IMG/VR virus record: IMGVR_UViG_3300009170_000012
Span: 1-37,241 of that record
Direction: 5' to 3' (one strand)
DNA: 37,241 nucleotides
Source of the DNA: a virus
The notes under the pieces are model-generated. The model was not told the origin of the DNA. It did no database searches and worked only from the letters and a program-made list of their open reading frames with translations. Within the stretch, counting starts at the first letter, position 1. The number at the start of each line of letters is the position of its first letter. A program made the position numbers and the translations under genes. Shown here piece after piece: positions 27,602 through 33,689 of this stretch.

Positions 27602-27916
27602 CTAAATTTCAACCTTTTCCAGCGATTTGATACCCGACAGTAGCATCTGTAGTATATTTTTAGGGGCTTTCTCTAGACCTGTAAGTGGGTCTAGCCCTAG
27701 TTCGCTTGATATTTGATGAGTAAGTTCCAGTTTAGTTATAGGAGTTTCGCCTCTTTTAGTAAGATAATTTACTCTACGATACACTCCTTGTTTAGAAAGC
27801 TTACCAATTATTGATCGTTTTGGCTTTTTTAACTCTAAAGATAAGCGGTCTATACAATTCGCATCTAGTAAATACTGGTCTTTTATATACTCGCTCTCTT
27901 CTACTGTATAAGACAT
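27602..27916 (-). CDS. Myb/SANT-like protein, 104 aa
   Basis: MSYTVEESEYIKDQYLLDAN then SLELKKPKRSIIGKLSKQGV: the same aromatic-T-x-E start and Lys/Arg-rich recognition helix as the 1950 and 6034 proteins. A linker RRVNYLTKRGETPITKLELT and a helical end follow. Probable DNA-binding regulator. Confidence 0.65.
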   Translation of the reverse strand: MSYTVEESEYIKDQYLLDANCIDRLSLELKKPKRSIIGKLSKQGVYRRVNYLTKRGETPITKLELTHQISSELGLDPLTGLEKAPKNILQMLLSGIKSLEKVEI

Positions 27917-28170
27917 ACTTTAAACTCCTCCCCATCTATAGCAATAGGTAGATTGTTTGGAATAGCTTCTACCCCGAAGCGATCTACAAACTCACTTATT
28001 GCTGCATTAGCTTTTTCCGCATTAGCAATTAGTTCTTTTCTTAGGAGAACTAATTGCTTTTCAGTTTTAAGAACAAATGCGGCTTGCTTTTCTACTGTTA
28101 AAACTAACTTAGTTAGCTTATCCTTTTCGACTTTATGGTCTTTGGCTGGTAAATAAACTACATTAGACAT
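27901..28170 (-). CDS. Coiled-coil protein, 89 aa
   Basis: Central helix KLTKLVLTVEKQAAFVLKTE continuing to KANAAISEFVDRFG, then a short beta end (AIDGEEFKVCLIQ). Overlaps both neighbours by 8-16 bases. Not recognised. Confidence 0.6.
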   Translation of the reverse strand: MSNVVYLPAKDHKVEKDKLTKLVLTVEKQAAFVLKTEKQLVLLRKELIANAEKANAAISEFVDRFGVEAIPNNLPIAIDGEEFKVCLIQ

Positions 28171-28801
28171 TGAAGAGTTCCTCCACTGATAAAAGTGTCA
28201 GATATCCATCCTTAAACACTGCCCCCGTATCAATGTAAACCATATTACCTAGGTTTAGTACTTCACTAACAGGAGTATGTCCCACAACAACTAGATCAAT
28301 ATTAGCGATTGGTGGATCAATATACCCGTTCTTAGCACCAAAAATCCTAGAACGACTCCAAGTATGTAATTCTTTAAACTCTTCCGAGTTGTCATTCCAG
28401 TCATCACAAGGTTCAGCATGAATAACTCCGACTGTTCCATATGGAGTCTCGATAGTTAAAAACAGTGGCATAGTACTTACCAGCTTTTTCAGTTCATCAA
28501 GTGCTATAGGTTCAATACTGTTAATCCATTCACCACCATTAATCATCCAAACATAGTAGGAATGACTGCCTAACATTAGTTCTTCGTGGTTTCCACGTAC
28601 TGCATGAAACCAGGGTTTGTTTAACAACTGTAGACATTCAACAGACTGTGTACCACGGTCAATCAAATCACCTACAGAGAACACTCTGTCTTTTTCAAAG
28701 TCAAAGTCTACCCTAGTTAATGCGCTCATAAAAGCGTCATAACACCCGTGGAGATCTCCCACAAAAAAGTCGCGACCATCTTTATTTAATTCAAATTTCA
28801 T
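28163..28801 (-). CDS. Lambda-type serine/threonine protein phosphatase
   Basis: 212 aa, near the 221 of lambda phosphatase. Motifs in order: GDLHGCYDAF, VGDLIDRGTQSVECL, AVRGNHEELML, VIHAEPC and VVVGHTPVSE, giving the two-metal site and catalytic His. It removes phosphate from protein Ser/Thr/Tyr; phage relatives are common in T5-like genomes. AGGAG precedes the ATG, and two copies of a 23-base repeat lie in the leader. Confidence 0.92.
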   Translation of the reverse strand: MKFELNKDGRDFFVGDLHGCYDAFMSALTRVDFDFEKDRVFSVGDLIDRGTQSVECLQLLNKPWFHAVRGNHEELMLGSHSYYVWMINGGEWINSIEPIALDELKKLVSTMPLFLTIETPYGTVGVIHAEPCDDWNDNSEEFKELHTWSRSRIFGAKNGYIDPPIANIDLVVVGHTPVSEVLNLGNMVYIDTGAVFKDGYLTLLSVEELFNV

Positions 28802-28817
28802 TTATTTAATACTCCTT

Positions 28818-28883
28818 CTCCGCTTGCAACGCGACTTGAGTTGCAAGTCCTCTACAGGCTCTCCGCTTGCAACGCGACTTGAG
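28818..28883 (-). repeat. 23-base direct repeat, two copies, in the phosphatase leader
   Basis: Copies at 28818-28840 and 28861-28883 (beginning CTCCGCTTGCAACGCGACTT on plus), identical. Between them TTGCAAGTC can pair with GACTTG of copy 1, so alternative hairpins are possible in the mRNA leader. Confidence 0.75.
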
Positions 28884-28894
28884 ACAAGGTGGCT

Positions 28895-28920
28895 GGTTTT
28901 TTCTGAACCGGCATCCGGCG
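28895..28920 (-). ncRNA. Hairpin between tRNA-Met and the phosphatase gene
   Basis: Minus GCCGGTT pairs with AACCAGC around a 6-base A-rich loop; a 3' processing or attenuation hairpin is possible. Confidence 0.4.
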
Positions 28921-28932
28921 CAGATTAAAAAT

Positions 28933-29010
28933 TGGTAGCCCGAGGGGGATTCTAACCCACGATCGAACGATTATGAGTCGTTTGCTTTAGAACGCTAAGC
29001 TATCGGGCTA
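28933..29010 (-). tRNA. tRNA-Met(CAT)
   Basis: TAGCCCG/CGGGCTA acceptor, anticodon arm AACGA-CTCATAA-TCGTT, T arm GTGGG-TTAGAAT-CCCCC, CCA encoded. Second CAT tRNA; Ile2 remains possible. Confidence 0.88.
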
Positions 29011-29018
29011 AATTATGA

Positions 29019-29246
29019 CTAGACGTATTCCTCTTCTTCCTCAGGAACATAAGGCTCAAACTTACCCCCATCGTAGATACTTTCTAGCTCTGCTTCAGTA
29101 ATATTATAGGGTTCTAACACATCAACGGGGTTTGACCATCTATTACCATCAGCCAGGCAGATAAGACCCACTTTGTAGCTATCAACCTGGGCTAGCAAAT
29201 AACCATCCTTCCCGTACCCAACAAAAAGTTGCCCAATACTATACAT
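29019..29246 (-). CDS. Hypothetical protein, 75 aa
   Basis: Starts at 29246 (MYSIGQLFVGYGKDGYLLAQ), with GGAGAAGTATA before the ATG. A beta-rich core and an acidic end (VPEEEEEYV). The longer frame to 29477 is an artefact over the next gene. Confidence 0.6.
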   Translation of the reverse strand: MYSIGQLFVGYGKDGYLLAQVDSYKVGLICLADGNRWSNPVDVLEPYNITEAELESIYDGGKFEPYVPEEEEEYV

Positions 29247-29550
29247 TATACTTCTCCATACGTGCAAAATCATCTTCAAAGGAACCCCCACCACAGCGCT
29301 CATCATCGTGAACCTCAGGGTTGTAATCTTCATAGTGAAAATCAAGCCAGTCTGATTGCCAGCCATCATCGTTTTCTTCCTCGTCATCTTCATAACTAAA
29401 ATAGTGACCAAAGGATTCAGCGTGCTGACAAGCCATTTCAAAGCAGATTTCATGAATTTCATCATCAGTAGCATCATCAGCTACTTGAAAAGCATCAACA
29501 CCGTGTTCTCCACAGAGGCCGGTGTTGATAAAAACAATTAAATTACGCAT
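29239..29550 (-). CDS. Hypothetical acidic protein, 103 aa (tandem paralogue A)
   Basis: MRNLIVFINTGLCGEHGVDA ... CFEMACQHAESFGHYFSYED ... GGSFEDDFARM. Aligns with 29554-29841 along most of its length. Function unknown. Confidence 0.65.
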   Translation of the reverse strand: MRNLIVFINTGLCGEHGVDAFQVADDATDDEIHEICFEMACQHAESFGHYFSYEDDEEENDDGWQSDWLDFHYEDYNPEVHDDERCGGGSFEDDFARMEKYNV

Positions 29551-29553
29551 TTT

Positions 29554-29841
29554 TTACCTCAAATGTATTAAAGTTGGATCGTCACGATAAGGAGCGAAAT
29601 CATCAACCCAAGATCCTCCATCTGGACGAAGTTCATCATGGATTAAAGGTTCATAATCATTAAAGAAGTAACCAATTTCACTATAATTAACTTCAGGCCC
29701 AAAAGATTCAGCATGATCGATAGCCATCCGAAGGCAGGTACGATCTATTAGTTCATGTGGGCAAGAATCAGATACTACCAGTATATCAAAACCCTCTTCT
29801 CCGTAATACCCAGTATACATTGATACGATTAATTCGCGCAT
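29554..29841 (-). CDS. Hypothetical acidic protein, 95 aa (tandem paralogue B)
   Basis: MRELIVSMYTGYYGEEGFDI ... CLRMAIDHAESFGPEVNYSE ... GGSWVDDFAPY. Shares MRxLIV, TG, HAESFG, HDE-R and GGS-DDFA with paralogue A. Confidence 0.65.
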   Translation of the reverse strand: MRELIVSMYTGYYGEEGFDILVVSDSCPHELIDRTCLRMAIDHAESFGPEVNYSEIGYFFNDYEPLIHDELRPDGGSWVDDFAPYRDDPTLIHLR

Positions 29842-29863
29842 TTCAGTTTCCTTAGTTAAAATT

Positions 29864-29939
29864 TGGTGGGCTGCCCAGGGATCGAACCTGATACCGTTTG
29901 GTTAAGAGCCAACTGCTCTACCGAGTGAGCTACCAGCCC
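29864..29939 (-). tRNA. tRNA-Lys(CTT)
   Basis: GGGCTGG/GCAGCCC acceptor, D arm TAGCTCACTCGGTAGAGC, loop CTCTTAA, T arm CAGG-TTCGATC-CCTG, CCA encoded. Confidence 0.9.
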
Positions 29940-29944
29940 GTGTT

Positions 29945-30027
29945 TGGTCAGCCACGCTGGGAATTGAACCCAACAGATAATACAGTGATCACCCCTATAT
30001 ATTATCCGCCCAAGTGCCACACAGCCA
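29945..30027 (-). tRNA. tRNA-like gene with extended anticodon arm (identity unclear)
   Basis: 83 nt. TGGCTGT/GTGGCTG acceptor is mostly G-U wobble. T arm TTGGG-TTCAATT-CCCAG and CCA are good. The anticodon region forms an 11-bp stem (GGATAATA with TATTATCT, then wobble pairs) and a 9-base loop GGGTGATCA. A T33-GAT reading would be Ile, but the geometry is abnormal. Confidence 0.5.
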
Positions 30028-30062
30028 GAGTGGTGATACTCCTTTTGGGACGCGGCCATTTC

Positions 30063-30234
30063 TTATTAAGATAGTCTGATATTTGTAGTTCCTATCGTCC
30101 AAGCAGAGATATGATCCTACCCCAGGCCATGAGGCAGTTCATAGATACTTCTAGAGGATCTTTTATGCTACTGTCCCAAACTGTACACATCTGGGCAATC
30201 GACCCTATATATGACGATCAAACTATCTTAATAA
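30063..30234 (-). ncRNA. Large stem-framed RNA, 172 nt
   Basis: TTATTAAGATAGT pairs perfectly with ACTATCTTAATAA (13 bp). It begins 4 bases after the CCA of tRNA-Lys(TTT) in transcription order. The interior has no coding frame and no tRNA arms. Confidence 0.65.
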
Positions 30235-30238
30235 AAAA

Positions 30239-30312
30239 TGGTAGGTCGTGAGGGGATCGAACCCCCATAGACTGGTTAAAAGCCAGATATTCTACCGTTG
30301 AATTAACGACCC
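30239..30312 (-). tRNA. tRNA-Lys(TTT)
   Basis: GGGTCGT/ACGACCT acceptor, anticodon arm CTGG-CTTTTAA-CCAG, T arm GGGGG-TTCGATC-CCCTC, CCA encoded. Confidence 0.92.
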
Positions 30313-30320
30313 ATTAAACT

Positions 30321-30391
30321 AGATGAGACCCATTACTGGTCTACGTCCAGTACCGCTTTAGACTTCCATCGGCTATTCTGGGGTCTCATCT
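30321..30391 (-). ncRNA. Stem-framed tRNA-sized RNA, 71 nt
   Basis: AGATGAGACCC pairs with GGGTCTCATCT (11 bp). A 5-bp, 7-base-loop hairpin ACTGG-ACGTAGA-CCAGT sits at the T-arm position, but the loop is not TTCGANN. No CCA. Confidence 0.65.
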
Positions 30392-30399
30392 AAAAAAGT

Positions 30400-30438
30400 G
30401 AGAGGCTCATCTCGACAATCCACCTCTCTGCCGATTGT
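30400..30438 (-). ncRNA. Compact H-type pseudoknot 1
   Basis: Minus strand ACAATC-GGCA-GAGAGG-TG-GATTGT-loop-CCTCTC: stem 1 ACAATC/GATTGT, stem 2 GAGAGG/CCTCTC, followed by ACTTTTTT. Same plan as pseudoknot 2 at 30990-31065. Confidence 0.65.
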
Positions 30439-30451
30439 TAGGCATTTTAGG

Positions 30452-30560
30452 TACTGTGACTAGGACTCGAACCTCGAACTATGGGGGCGTCAGATCATCC
30501 CTATAGTTGGCTCTTCTTGGCACCCGCCTTCCGGTCTGACCCGGTAAGAACCCCACAGTA
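30452..30560 (-). ncRNA. Long tRNA-like RNA (109 nt) without assignable anticodon
   Basis: TACTGTG/CACAGTA acceptor and a T-arm-like CGAGG-TTCGAGT-CCTAG directly before it, but followed by CCTA instead of CCA. A 10-bp arm AACTATAGGG/CCCCATAGTT stands where a variable arm would be. Class II-like; no clear anticodon loop. Confidence 0.5.
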
Positions 30561-30574
30561 TTGTTCTAAATGAA

Positions 30575-30628
30575 ACTGGATGTCCAGTAGTGCACTATGC
30601 TTGTGTTAAGCACTAACAAACATCCAGT
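30575..30628 (-). ncRNA. Stem-framed RNA, 54 nt
   Basis: ACTGGATGT/ACATCCAGT (9 bp), inner AGTGC/GCACT. Lies between the MYIV-like gene end and the long tRNA-like RNA. Contains the ACTGGAC word also found in 30321-30391 and 35081-35169. Confidence 0.6.
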
Positions 30629-30636
30629 CTCGTGTT

Positions 30637-30822
30637 CTATACTATCAAAATCTCTGTATAATCTGGATACAGAGGAAGATGTGCAACAGCTTGATTCCAA
30701 GTAGGATAAACAGCCATTGCCTTGTCCTCAACCATAATTATGTATTCTTTCTTATATGGTCTGTTAGGAATTTCAAGACCTGTGATTTCATCAGTCTTGA
30801 ACATAGGTATAACCTTTCCCAT
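30637..30822 (-). CDS. Hypothetical protein, 61 aa
   Basis: MGKVIPMFKTDEITGLEIPN then YIIMVEDKAMAVYPTWNQAV. The second half resembles the MYIV pair at 19633-20027. ACAGGAGAGA before the ATG; driven by the 30860 promoter. Confidence 0.65.
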   Translation of the reverse strand: MGKVIPMFKTDEITGLEIPNRPYKKEYIIMVEDKAMAVYPTWNQAVAHLPLYPDYTEILIV

Positions 30823-30859
30823 AATCTTCTCTCCTGTTGGTTAAATTTCCAGAATGTAT

Positions 30860-30889
30860 ATTATAGTTCATTTTAGCACTGGAAGTCAA
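30860..30889 (-). promoter_or_regulatory. Promoter for 30637 gene and downstream tRNAs
   Basis: Minus strand TTGACT (30889-30884), 18 bases, TATAAT (30865-30860). The bases after the -10 (ATACATTCTGGAAATTTA) nearly match those at the 33690 promoter. Confidence 0.8.
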
Positions 30890-30898
30890 GAATTAAAT

Positions 30899-30977
30899 AC
30901 ACCCTCTACTGCTCTTGGCTTCGCTTTCCTAGATACCGAGCGGGTATCGTCTAGTTTGATCTTACCGTAGAGGGTGT
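30899..30977 (-). ncRNA. Stem-framed RNA, 79 nt
   Basis: ACACCCTCTAC/GTAGAGGGTGT (11 bp) with an inner hairpin CTAGA-TACC/GGTA-TCGTCTAG. Sits just before the 30860 promoter, so it ends the preceding transcript. No T run. Confidence 0.6.
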
Positions 30978-30989
30978 GTAAATAAGTGA

Positions 30990-31065
30990 GAGGAGTCTCA
31001 GCATTCCTTCCAGTTATTGCAAAATCGCTGGGGTGATATACCCTATCCCTCCTCCCGCCGATAGG
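30990..31065 (-). ncRNA. H-type pseudoknot 2, matching pseudoknot 1
   Basis: Minus strand CCTATC-GGCGG-GAGGAG-G-GATAGG, long loop with a CCAG/CTGG hairpin, then CTCCTC. Same order of stems, same GGC first loop and same CTCTCACTT ending as at 30400-30438. Confidence 0.6.
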
Positions 31066-31077
31066 TAGGCGTTTGTG

Positions 31078-31147
31078 TGGGGTGAGGTGGGGAATCGAAC
31101 CCCTTAGCCAGGGTCACAGCCCAACTTGTTCCCAGAACTACCTCAAC
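31078..31147 (-). tRNA. tRNA-His(GTG)
   Basis: Anticodon arm TTGGG-CTGTGAC-CCTGG, T arm GGGG-TTCGATT-CCCC. Discriminator C and a G at -1, the His identity pair; CCA encoded. Confidence 0.92.
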
Positions 31148-31148
31148 A

Positions 31149-31886
31149 TTATACTTCAATAACTAGATCATCCGTAAAATTCGGATTGCTGTCTGACCCT
31201 GCATAACCTCTTGGATTACAAAAGATTTCAGTTCCAGCGTGCGTGATGTGAACTGTATCATGCATATGACCATGAAACCACATATCAATATTGTACTTCT
31301 CAATTAGCCAATCAAGATTGGCAGCAAAGCACTTTGTAAGAAAGTGTCCAACCCAGCGCGGGCGTACACAAACCTCAGCGGGTGCGTGGTGAGTTACGAC
31401 AATCGTCTTACCATCAAACTTGATCTCCAGTTCATCCACCAGAAAATCAACATTTTGAAGGAACAACTCACGAGTATCTGCTGGAGTCAGTACCAGACCA
31501 TCCTTGTAAATACAAGCATAGTCATTTAGATAACGTGCCATTTCTGGATCGTTGGTATGAGTCCACAGGGTGGTTCCGATGATACGAAGATCACCACAAT
31601 CTAGCACACCATTATCAAGCACGTGAAAGTTAGTGCGGTAACGCTGTGCTTTCTTCCACCAGGTTCTAACATCATTCATATCGTTATGATAGAACTCATG
31701 ATTGCCTAGAACATAAACTACATTACGAAACCTTTTTAGCAAAGGATCAATAAACGCCGTAGCGTTATTACCAGTGTGAATATCACCTGCCAGGATTAGA
31801 ATTGTCTCAGCATCCCCTGGCAGAGCTGGAATTTCGTACTTCCGACCCTCCATGTGAAGATCGCTAAATAGTCTAATTTTGTGCAT
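31149..31886 (-). CDS. Calcineurin-like metallophosphoesterase
   Basis: 245 aa. RLFSDLHMEG, ILAGDIHTG, VLGNHEFYHND, VVTHHAPAE and FHGHMHDTV are the five metal-site motifs. This class occurs in many phages and bacteria as a predicted phosphodiesterase; substrate not known. Lies between tRNA-His and a small gene, in the tRNA transcript. Confidence 0.88.
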   Translation of the reverse strand: MHKIRLFSDLHMEGRKYEIPALPGDAETILILAGDIHTGNNATAFIDPLLKRFRNVVYVLGNHEFYHNDMNDVRTWWKKAQRYRTNFHVLDNGVLDCGDLRIIGTTLWTHTNDPEMARYLNDYACIYKDGLVLTPADTRELFLQNVDFLVDELEIKFDGKTIVVTHHAPAEVCVRPRWVGHFLTKCFAANLDWLIEKYNIDMWFHGHMHDTVHITHAGTEIFCNPRGYAGSDSNPNFTDDLVIEV

Positions 31887-31888
31887 AA

Positions 31889-32095
31889 TTACTCCACTAA
31901 ATTCATTGAGACAATTACTATATTACCAAGAATGCCAGAATTTTCTGCCCATTCTGAGGCCGCATCGAAAGTCTTGAATATTGGGGGAAATGGGCCACTA
32001 TAGTATGCACCTGTTGGTACAATTTTAGTTACCTCACCATAATCTCCCTGCCCAAAACATTCCCTAGAAAACGTAGCTATGCCGTATACTTTCAT
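31889..32095 (-). CDS. Hypothetical protein, 68 aa
   Basis: MKVYGIATFSRECFGQGDYG ... FKTFDAASEWAENSGILGNI then VIVSMNLVE. Small alpha/beta protein, two bases before the phosphoesterase start. Not recognised. Confidence 0.6.
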   Translation of the reverse strand: MKVYGIATFSRECFGQGDYGEVTKIVPTGAYYSGPFPPIFKTFDAASEWAENSGILGNIVIVSMNLVE

Positions 32096-32111
32096 TTCTT
32101 ACTCCTTTATT

Positions 32112-32193
32112 TGGTGGATGCTTAAGGAATCGAACCTCTAGCCACAAGACTCCTGGGTTACAGCCATTTATCACTCCCACTTGACGAGCATCC
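32112..32193 (-). tRNA. tRNA-Tyr(GTA), class II
   Basis: 82 nt. GGATGCT/AGCATCC acceptor, loop CTGTAAC, long variable arm, T loop TTCGATT, CCA encoded. The anticodon stem has only three good pairs. Confidence 0.82.
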
Positions 32194-32252
32194 TTAAATA
32201 AAATCTAGAAATCTTATTTAAAGATGCTAGGGACTATAGTGCCCTCCCTAGC
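32194..32252 (-). ncRNA. Two hairpins flanking tRNA-Tyr
   Basis: TTAAATAA/TTATTTAA (32194-32221) and GCTAGGG/CCCTAGC (32226-32252), directly upstream of the tRNA 5' end in the transcript. Confidence 0.5.
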
Positions 32253-32260
32253 AGGGGTCT

Positions 32261-32370
32261 GGTGACTATTGGCAGCCTCTCCAGTACGGCGATGCATTAA
32301 GTGATACCCAAGTCTCCTTTACAATTGAGTGGTTGGTATCAGCAACCTCTCCAGAGTTTGGCGTAATGCA
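32261..32370 (-). ncRNA. Structured RNA with two tandem copies of a CTGGAGAGG motif
   Basis: Minus strand copies CTGGAGAGGTTGCT (32354-32341) and CTGGAGAGGCTGCC (32284-32271), each preceded by a TGCAT...CGCC word. Stems TGCATTA/TAATGCA and TGATACC/GGTATCA link them (32293-32370). Confidence 0.55.
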
Positions 32371-32374
32371 ATTA

Positions 32375-32436
32375 TCAGTAGGAAGGATTCGAACCTTAAT
32401 TTCCTCATAGGGGTCTTGCCGTTAGATGACTACTGA
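32375..32436 (-). ncRNA. Miniature tRNA-like RNA, 62 nt
   Basis: TCAGTAG/CTACTGA acceptor (7 bp), D-arm-like TCATCTAACGGCAAGA, T arm AAGG-TTCGAAT-CCTT. The anticodon arm is shortened to CCTATGAGG, and no CCA follows. Confidence 0.55.
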
Positions 32437-32482
32437 AAAATATTCACGCTAGGGAATACAACGCCTCCCTGCAAGGCTAATC

Positions 32483-32553
32483 GTCATGTAGTACCTACAA
32501 GCTCCTGTATGTTGGATAGCGGTACTAACGCATAACCCAGAGTGTAGCATGAC
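32483..32553 (-). ncRNA. Stem-framed RNA, 71 nt
   Basis: Nested stems GTCATG/CATGAC and AGTACC/GGTACT; lies 6 bases after the CCA of the class I Tyr tRNA in transcription order. Confidence 0.5.
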
Positions 32554-32558
32554 TAATT

Positions 32559-32635
32559 TGGCGGACAGCGAAGGATTCGAACCTTCTGTCTTGAGATTTA
32601 CAGTCTCCTGCTTATGCCGCTTAAGCTTCCCGTCC
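32559..32635 (-). tRNA. tRNA with GTA anticodon, class I shape
   Basis: 77 nt. GGACGGG/GCTGTCC acceptor (one mismatch), anticodon arm GGAGA-CTGTAAA-TCTCA, five-base variable loop, T arm GAAGG-TTCGAAT-CCTTC, CCA encoded. Bacterial Tyr tRNAs are class II, so the short variable loop is odd. Its 5' end overlaps the stop of the next gene upstream. Confidence 0.82.
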
Positions 32636-32797
32636 TTTTTCTTTCTCCATCCAAAATAATACTTCTCTAAACGCCTGGATCTTACCAGAAAAATAATCAA
32701 GAGTAGTAAGAAAGGGTACATCTTTTTTCGCTTCAGTTGTATACTCTTCTACACATCCATCGAGTGCAAACTGTATCATTCTTTTCAAATCAGTCAT
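32621..32797 (-). CDS. Hypothetical protein, 58 aa
   Basis: MTDLKRMIQFALDGCVEEYT ... FREVLFWMEKEKGREA. Its last codons and TAA lie in the 5' end of the GTA tRNA. Similar in plan to the 33232 protein (helical, about 50 aa, KxxAFxxVLxxM). Confidence 0.6.
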   Translation of the reverse strand: MTDLKRMIQFALDGCVEEYTTEAKKDVPFLTTLDYFSGKIQAFREVLFWMEKEKGREA

Positions 32798-32966
32798 GAT
32801 TCATATCCTCTAACACTAAAATAACTTTACCTTTGTAAGCTAGAGGACGCGCACGGGCTTCAGGATAATATGGGGGTGCAGGATTACCTACACAAACCTT
32901 TACATCTTTTAAATCTTCATACTCACGTAAAGCTAACAACATATCAAGTAATTTTTGAGCATTCAT
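32790..32966 (-). CDS. Hypothetical protein, 58 aa
   Basis: MNAQKLLDMLLALREYEDLK then VKVCVGNPAPPYYPEARARP and a final strand KVILVLEDMNHD. ATGACTGA overlap with the next gene. Small alpha/beta protein, not recognised. Confidence 0.6.
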   Translation of the reverse strand: MNAQKLLDMLLALREYEDLKDVKVCVGNPAPPYYPEARARPLAYKGKVILVLEDMNHD

Positions 32967-33235
32967 ACCATATCCTCACAGCAGTTGCCACAAACAACCT
33001 CTTCGTGACCCTCACAATCTTCAACATGACCCAGATAATGCTCACCTGGGTGGCTCCACCAACCACATACTGAGCACTCTTGAATCTCCATATCATCCAG
33101 CATTTTGGCTACAGTTTCTTCATCGACTCCAATTTTTTCTGCAATTACCTCTATTCCAGGTACCATACAAGAGCCAGGGTAAGTGTCTTGAATAAGATTC
33201 ATAAGTTCGGTCATTACTTCACTATTATATCTCAT
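32963..33235 (-). CDS. Helix-turn-helix plus zinc-finger protein, 90 aa
   Basis: Residues 20-50 (CMVPGIEVIAEKIGVDEETV, AKMLDDMEIQ) look like a winged-helix start. The C-terminus has ECSVCGWWSHPGEHYLGHVE and CGNCCEDMV, with Cys/His spacing for one or two zinc ions. Possible regulator. Confidence 0.6.
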   Translation of the reverse strand: MRYNSEVMTELMNLIQDTYPGSCMVPGIEVIAEKIGVDEETVAKMLDDMEIQECSVCGWWSHPGEHYLGHVEDCEGHEEVVCGNCCEDMV

Positions 33236-33378
33236 TCCAGCTCTCCCATCATTAACAATACTGTATTAAAAGCATGGAATCTGCCCTTATTGTATACAGC
33301 TGATTCATCATCTTCATACTTTTCAAACGCTTCATTTAACAGCTTTTCTACTTCGAGGAAAAATTCACGCTTTGTCAT
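33232..33378 (-). CDS. Hypothetical helical protein, 48 aa
   Basis: Starts MTKREFFLEVEKLLNEAFEK at 33378; an upstream extension would run into tRNA-Glu. Ends AFNTVLLMMGELE. First gene after the Glu tRNAs. Confidence 0.6.
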   Translation of the reverse strand: MTKREFFLEVEKLLNEAFEKYEDDESAVYNKGRFHAFNTVLLMMGELE

Positions 33379-33401
33379 TACGATACACCCTTTAATTAAA
33401 T

Positions 33402-33477
33402 TGGCACACCGCGCGGGTCTCGAACCCAGCATTACCGCCTTGAGAGGGCAGCGTCCTAACCTTTAGACGAGCAGTGC
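33402..33477 (-). tRNA. tRNA-Glu(CTC)
   Basis: GCACTGC/GCGGTGT acceptor, anticodon arm CTGCC-CTCTCAA-GGCGG, T arm CTGGG-TTCGAGA-CCCGC, discriminator G, CCA encoded. Confidence 0.9.
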
Positions 33478-33483
33478 ATAATT

Positions 33484-33558
33484 TGGTCTTCCGTACGAGA
33501 TTCGAACTCGTGTAATGGGAGTGAAAGTCCCATATCCTGACCACTAGAAGAACGGAAG
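33484..33558 (-). tRNA. tRNA-Glu(TTC)
   Basis: CTTCCGT/ACGGAAG acceptor, anticodon arm TGGGA-CTTTCAC-TCCCA, T arm ACGAG-TTCGAAT-CTCGT, CCA encoded. Confidence 0.92.
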
Positions 33559-33675
33559 TTTAGGAAAAAGAAGATAGTGTGGGAGTATTACTACTATGTT
33601 ATCCTACATGACTTTCGTCAATTCCGCACGCGATCACTCAGGAACGACGCTGGCACACTTCTTCTTTTTCCTAAA
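33559..33675 (-). ncRNA. Stem-framed RNA at the start of the Glu tRNA transcript, 117 nt
   Basis: A perfect 15-bp terminal stem (33559-33573 with 33661-33675), then AGTGTG/CACACT. Inside is TGAC-GAAA-GTCA, a GNRA-type hairpin. It touches the 5' end of tRNA-Glu with no gap and starts a few bases after the predicted transcription start. Confidence 0.7.
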
Positions 33676-33689
33676 TTTCCAGAATATAT

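Noticed and set aside
32449-32721. Minus-strand frame over the GTA tRNA
   Set aside because: It reads through a tRNA and a structured RNA and shares its start region with the real 32621-32797 gene.
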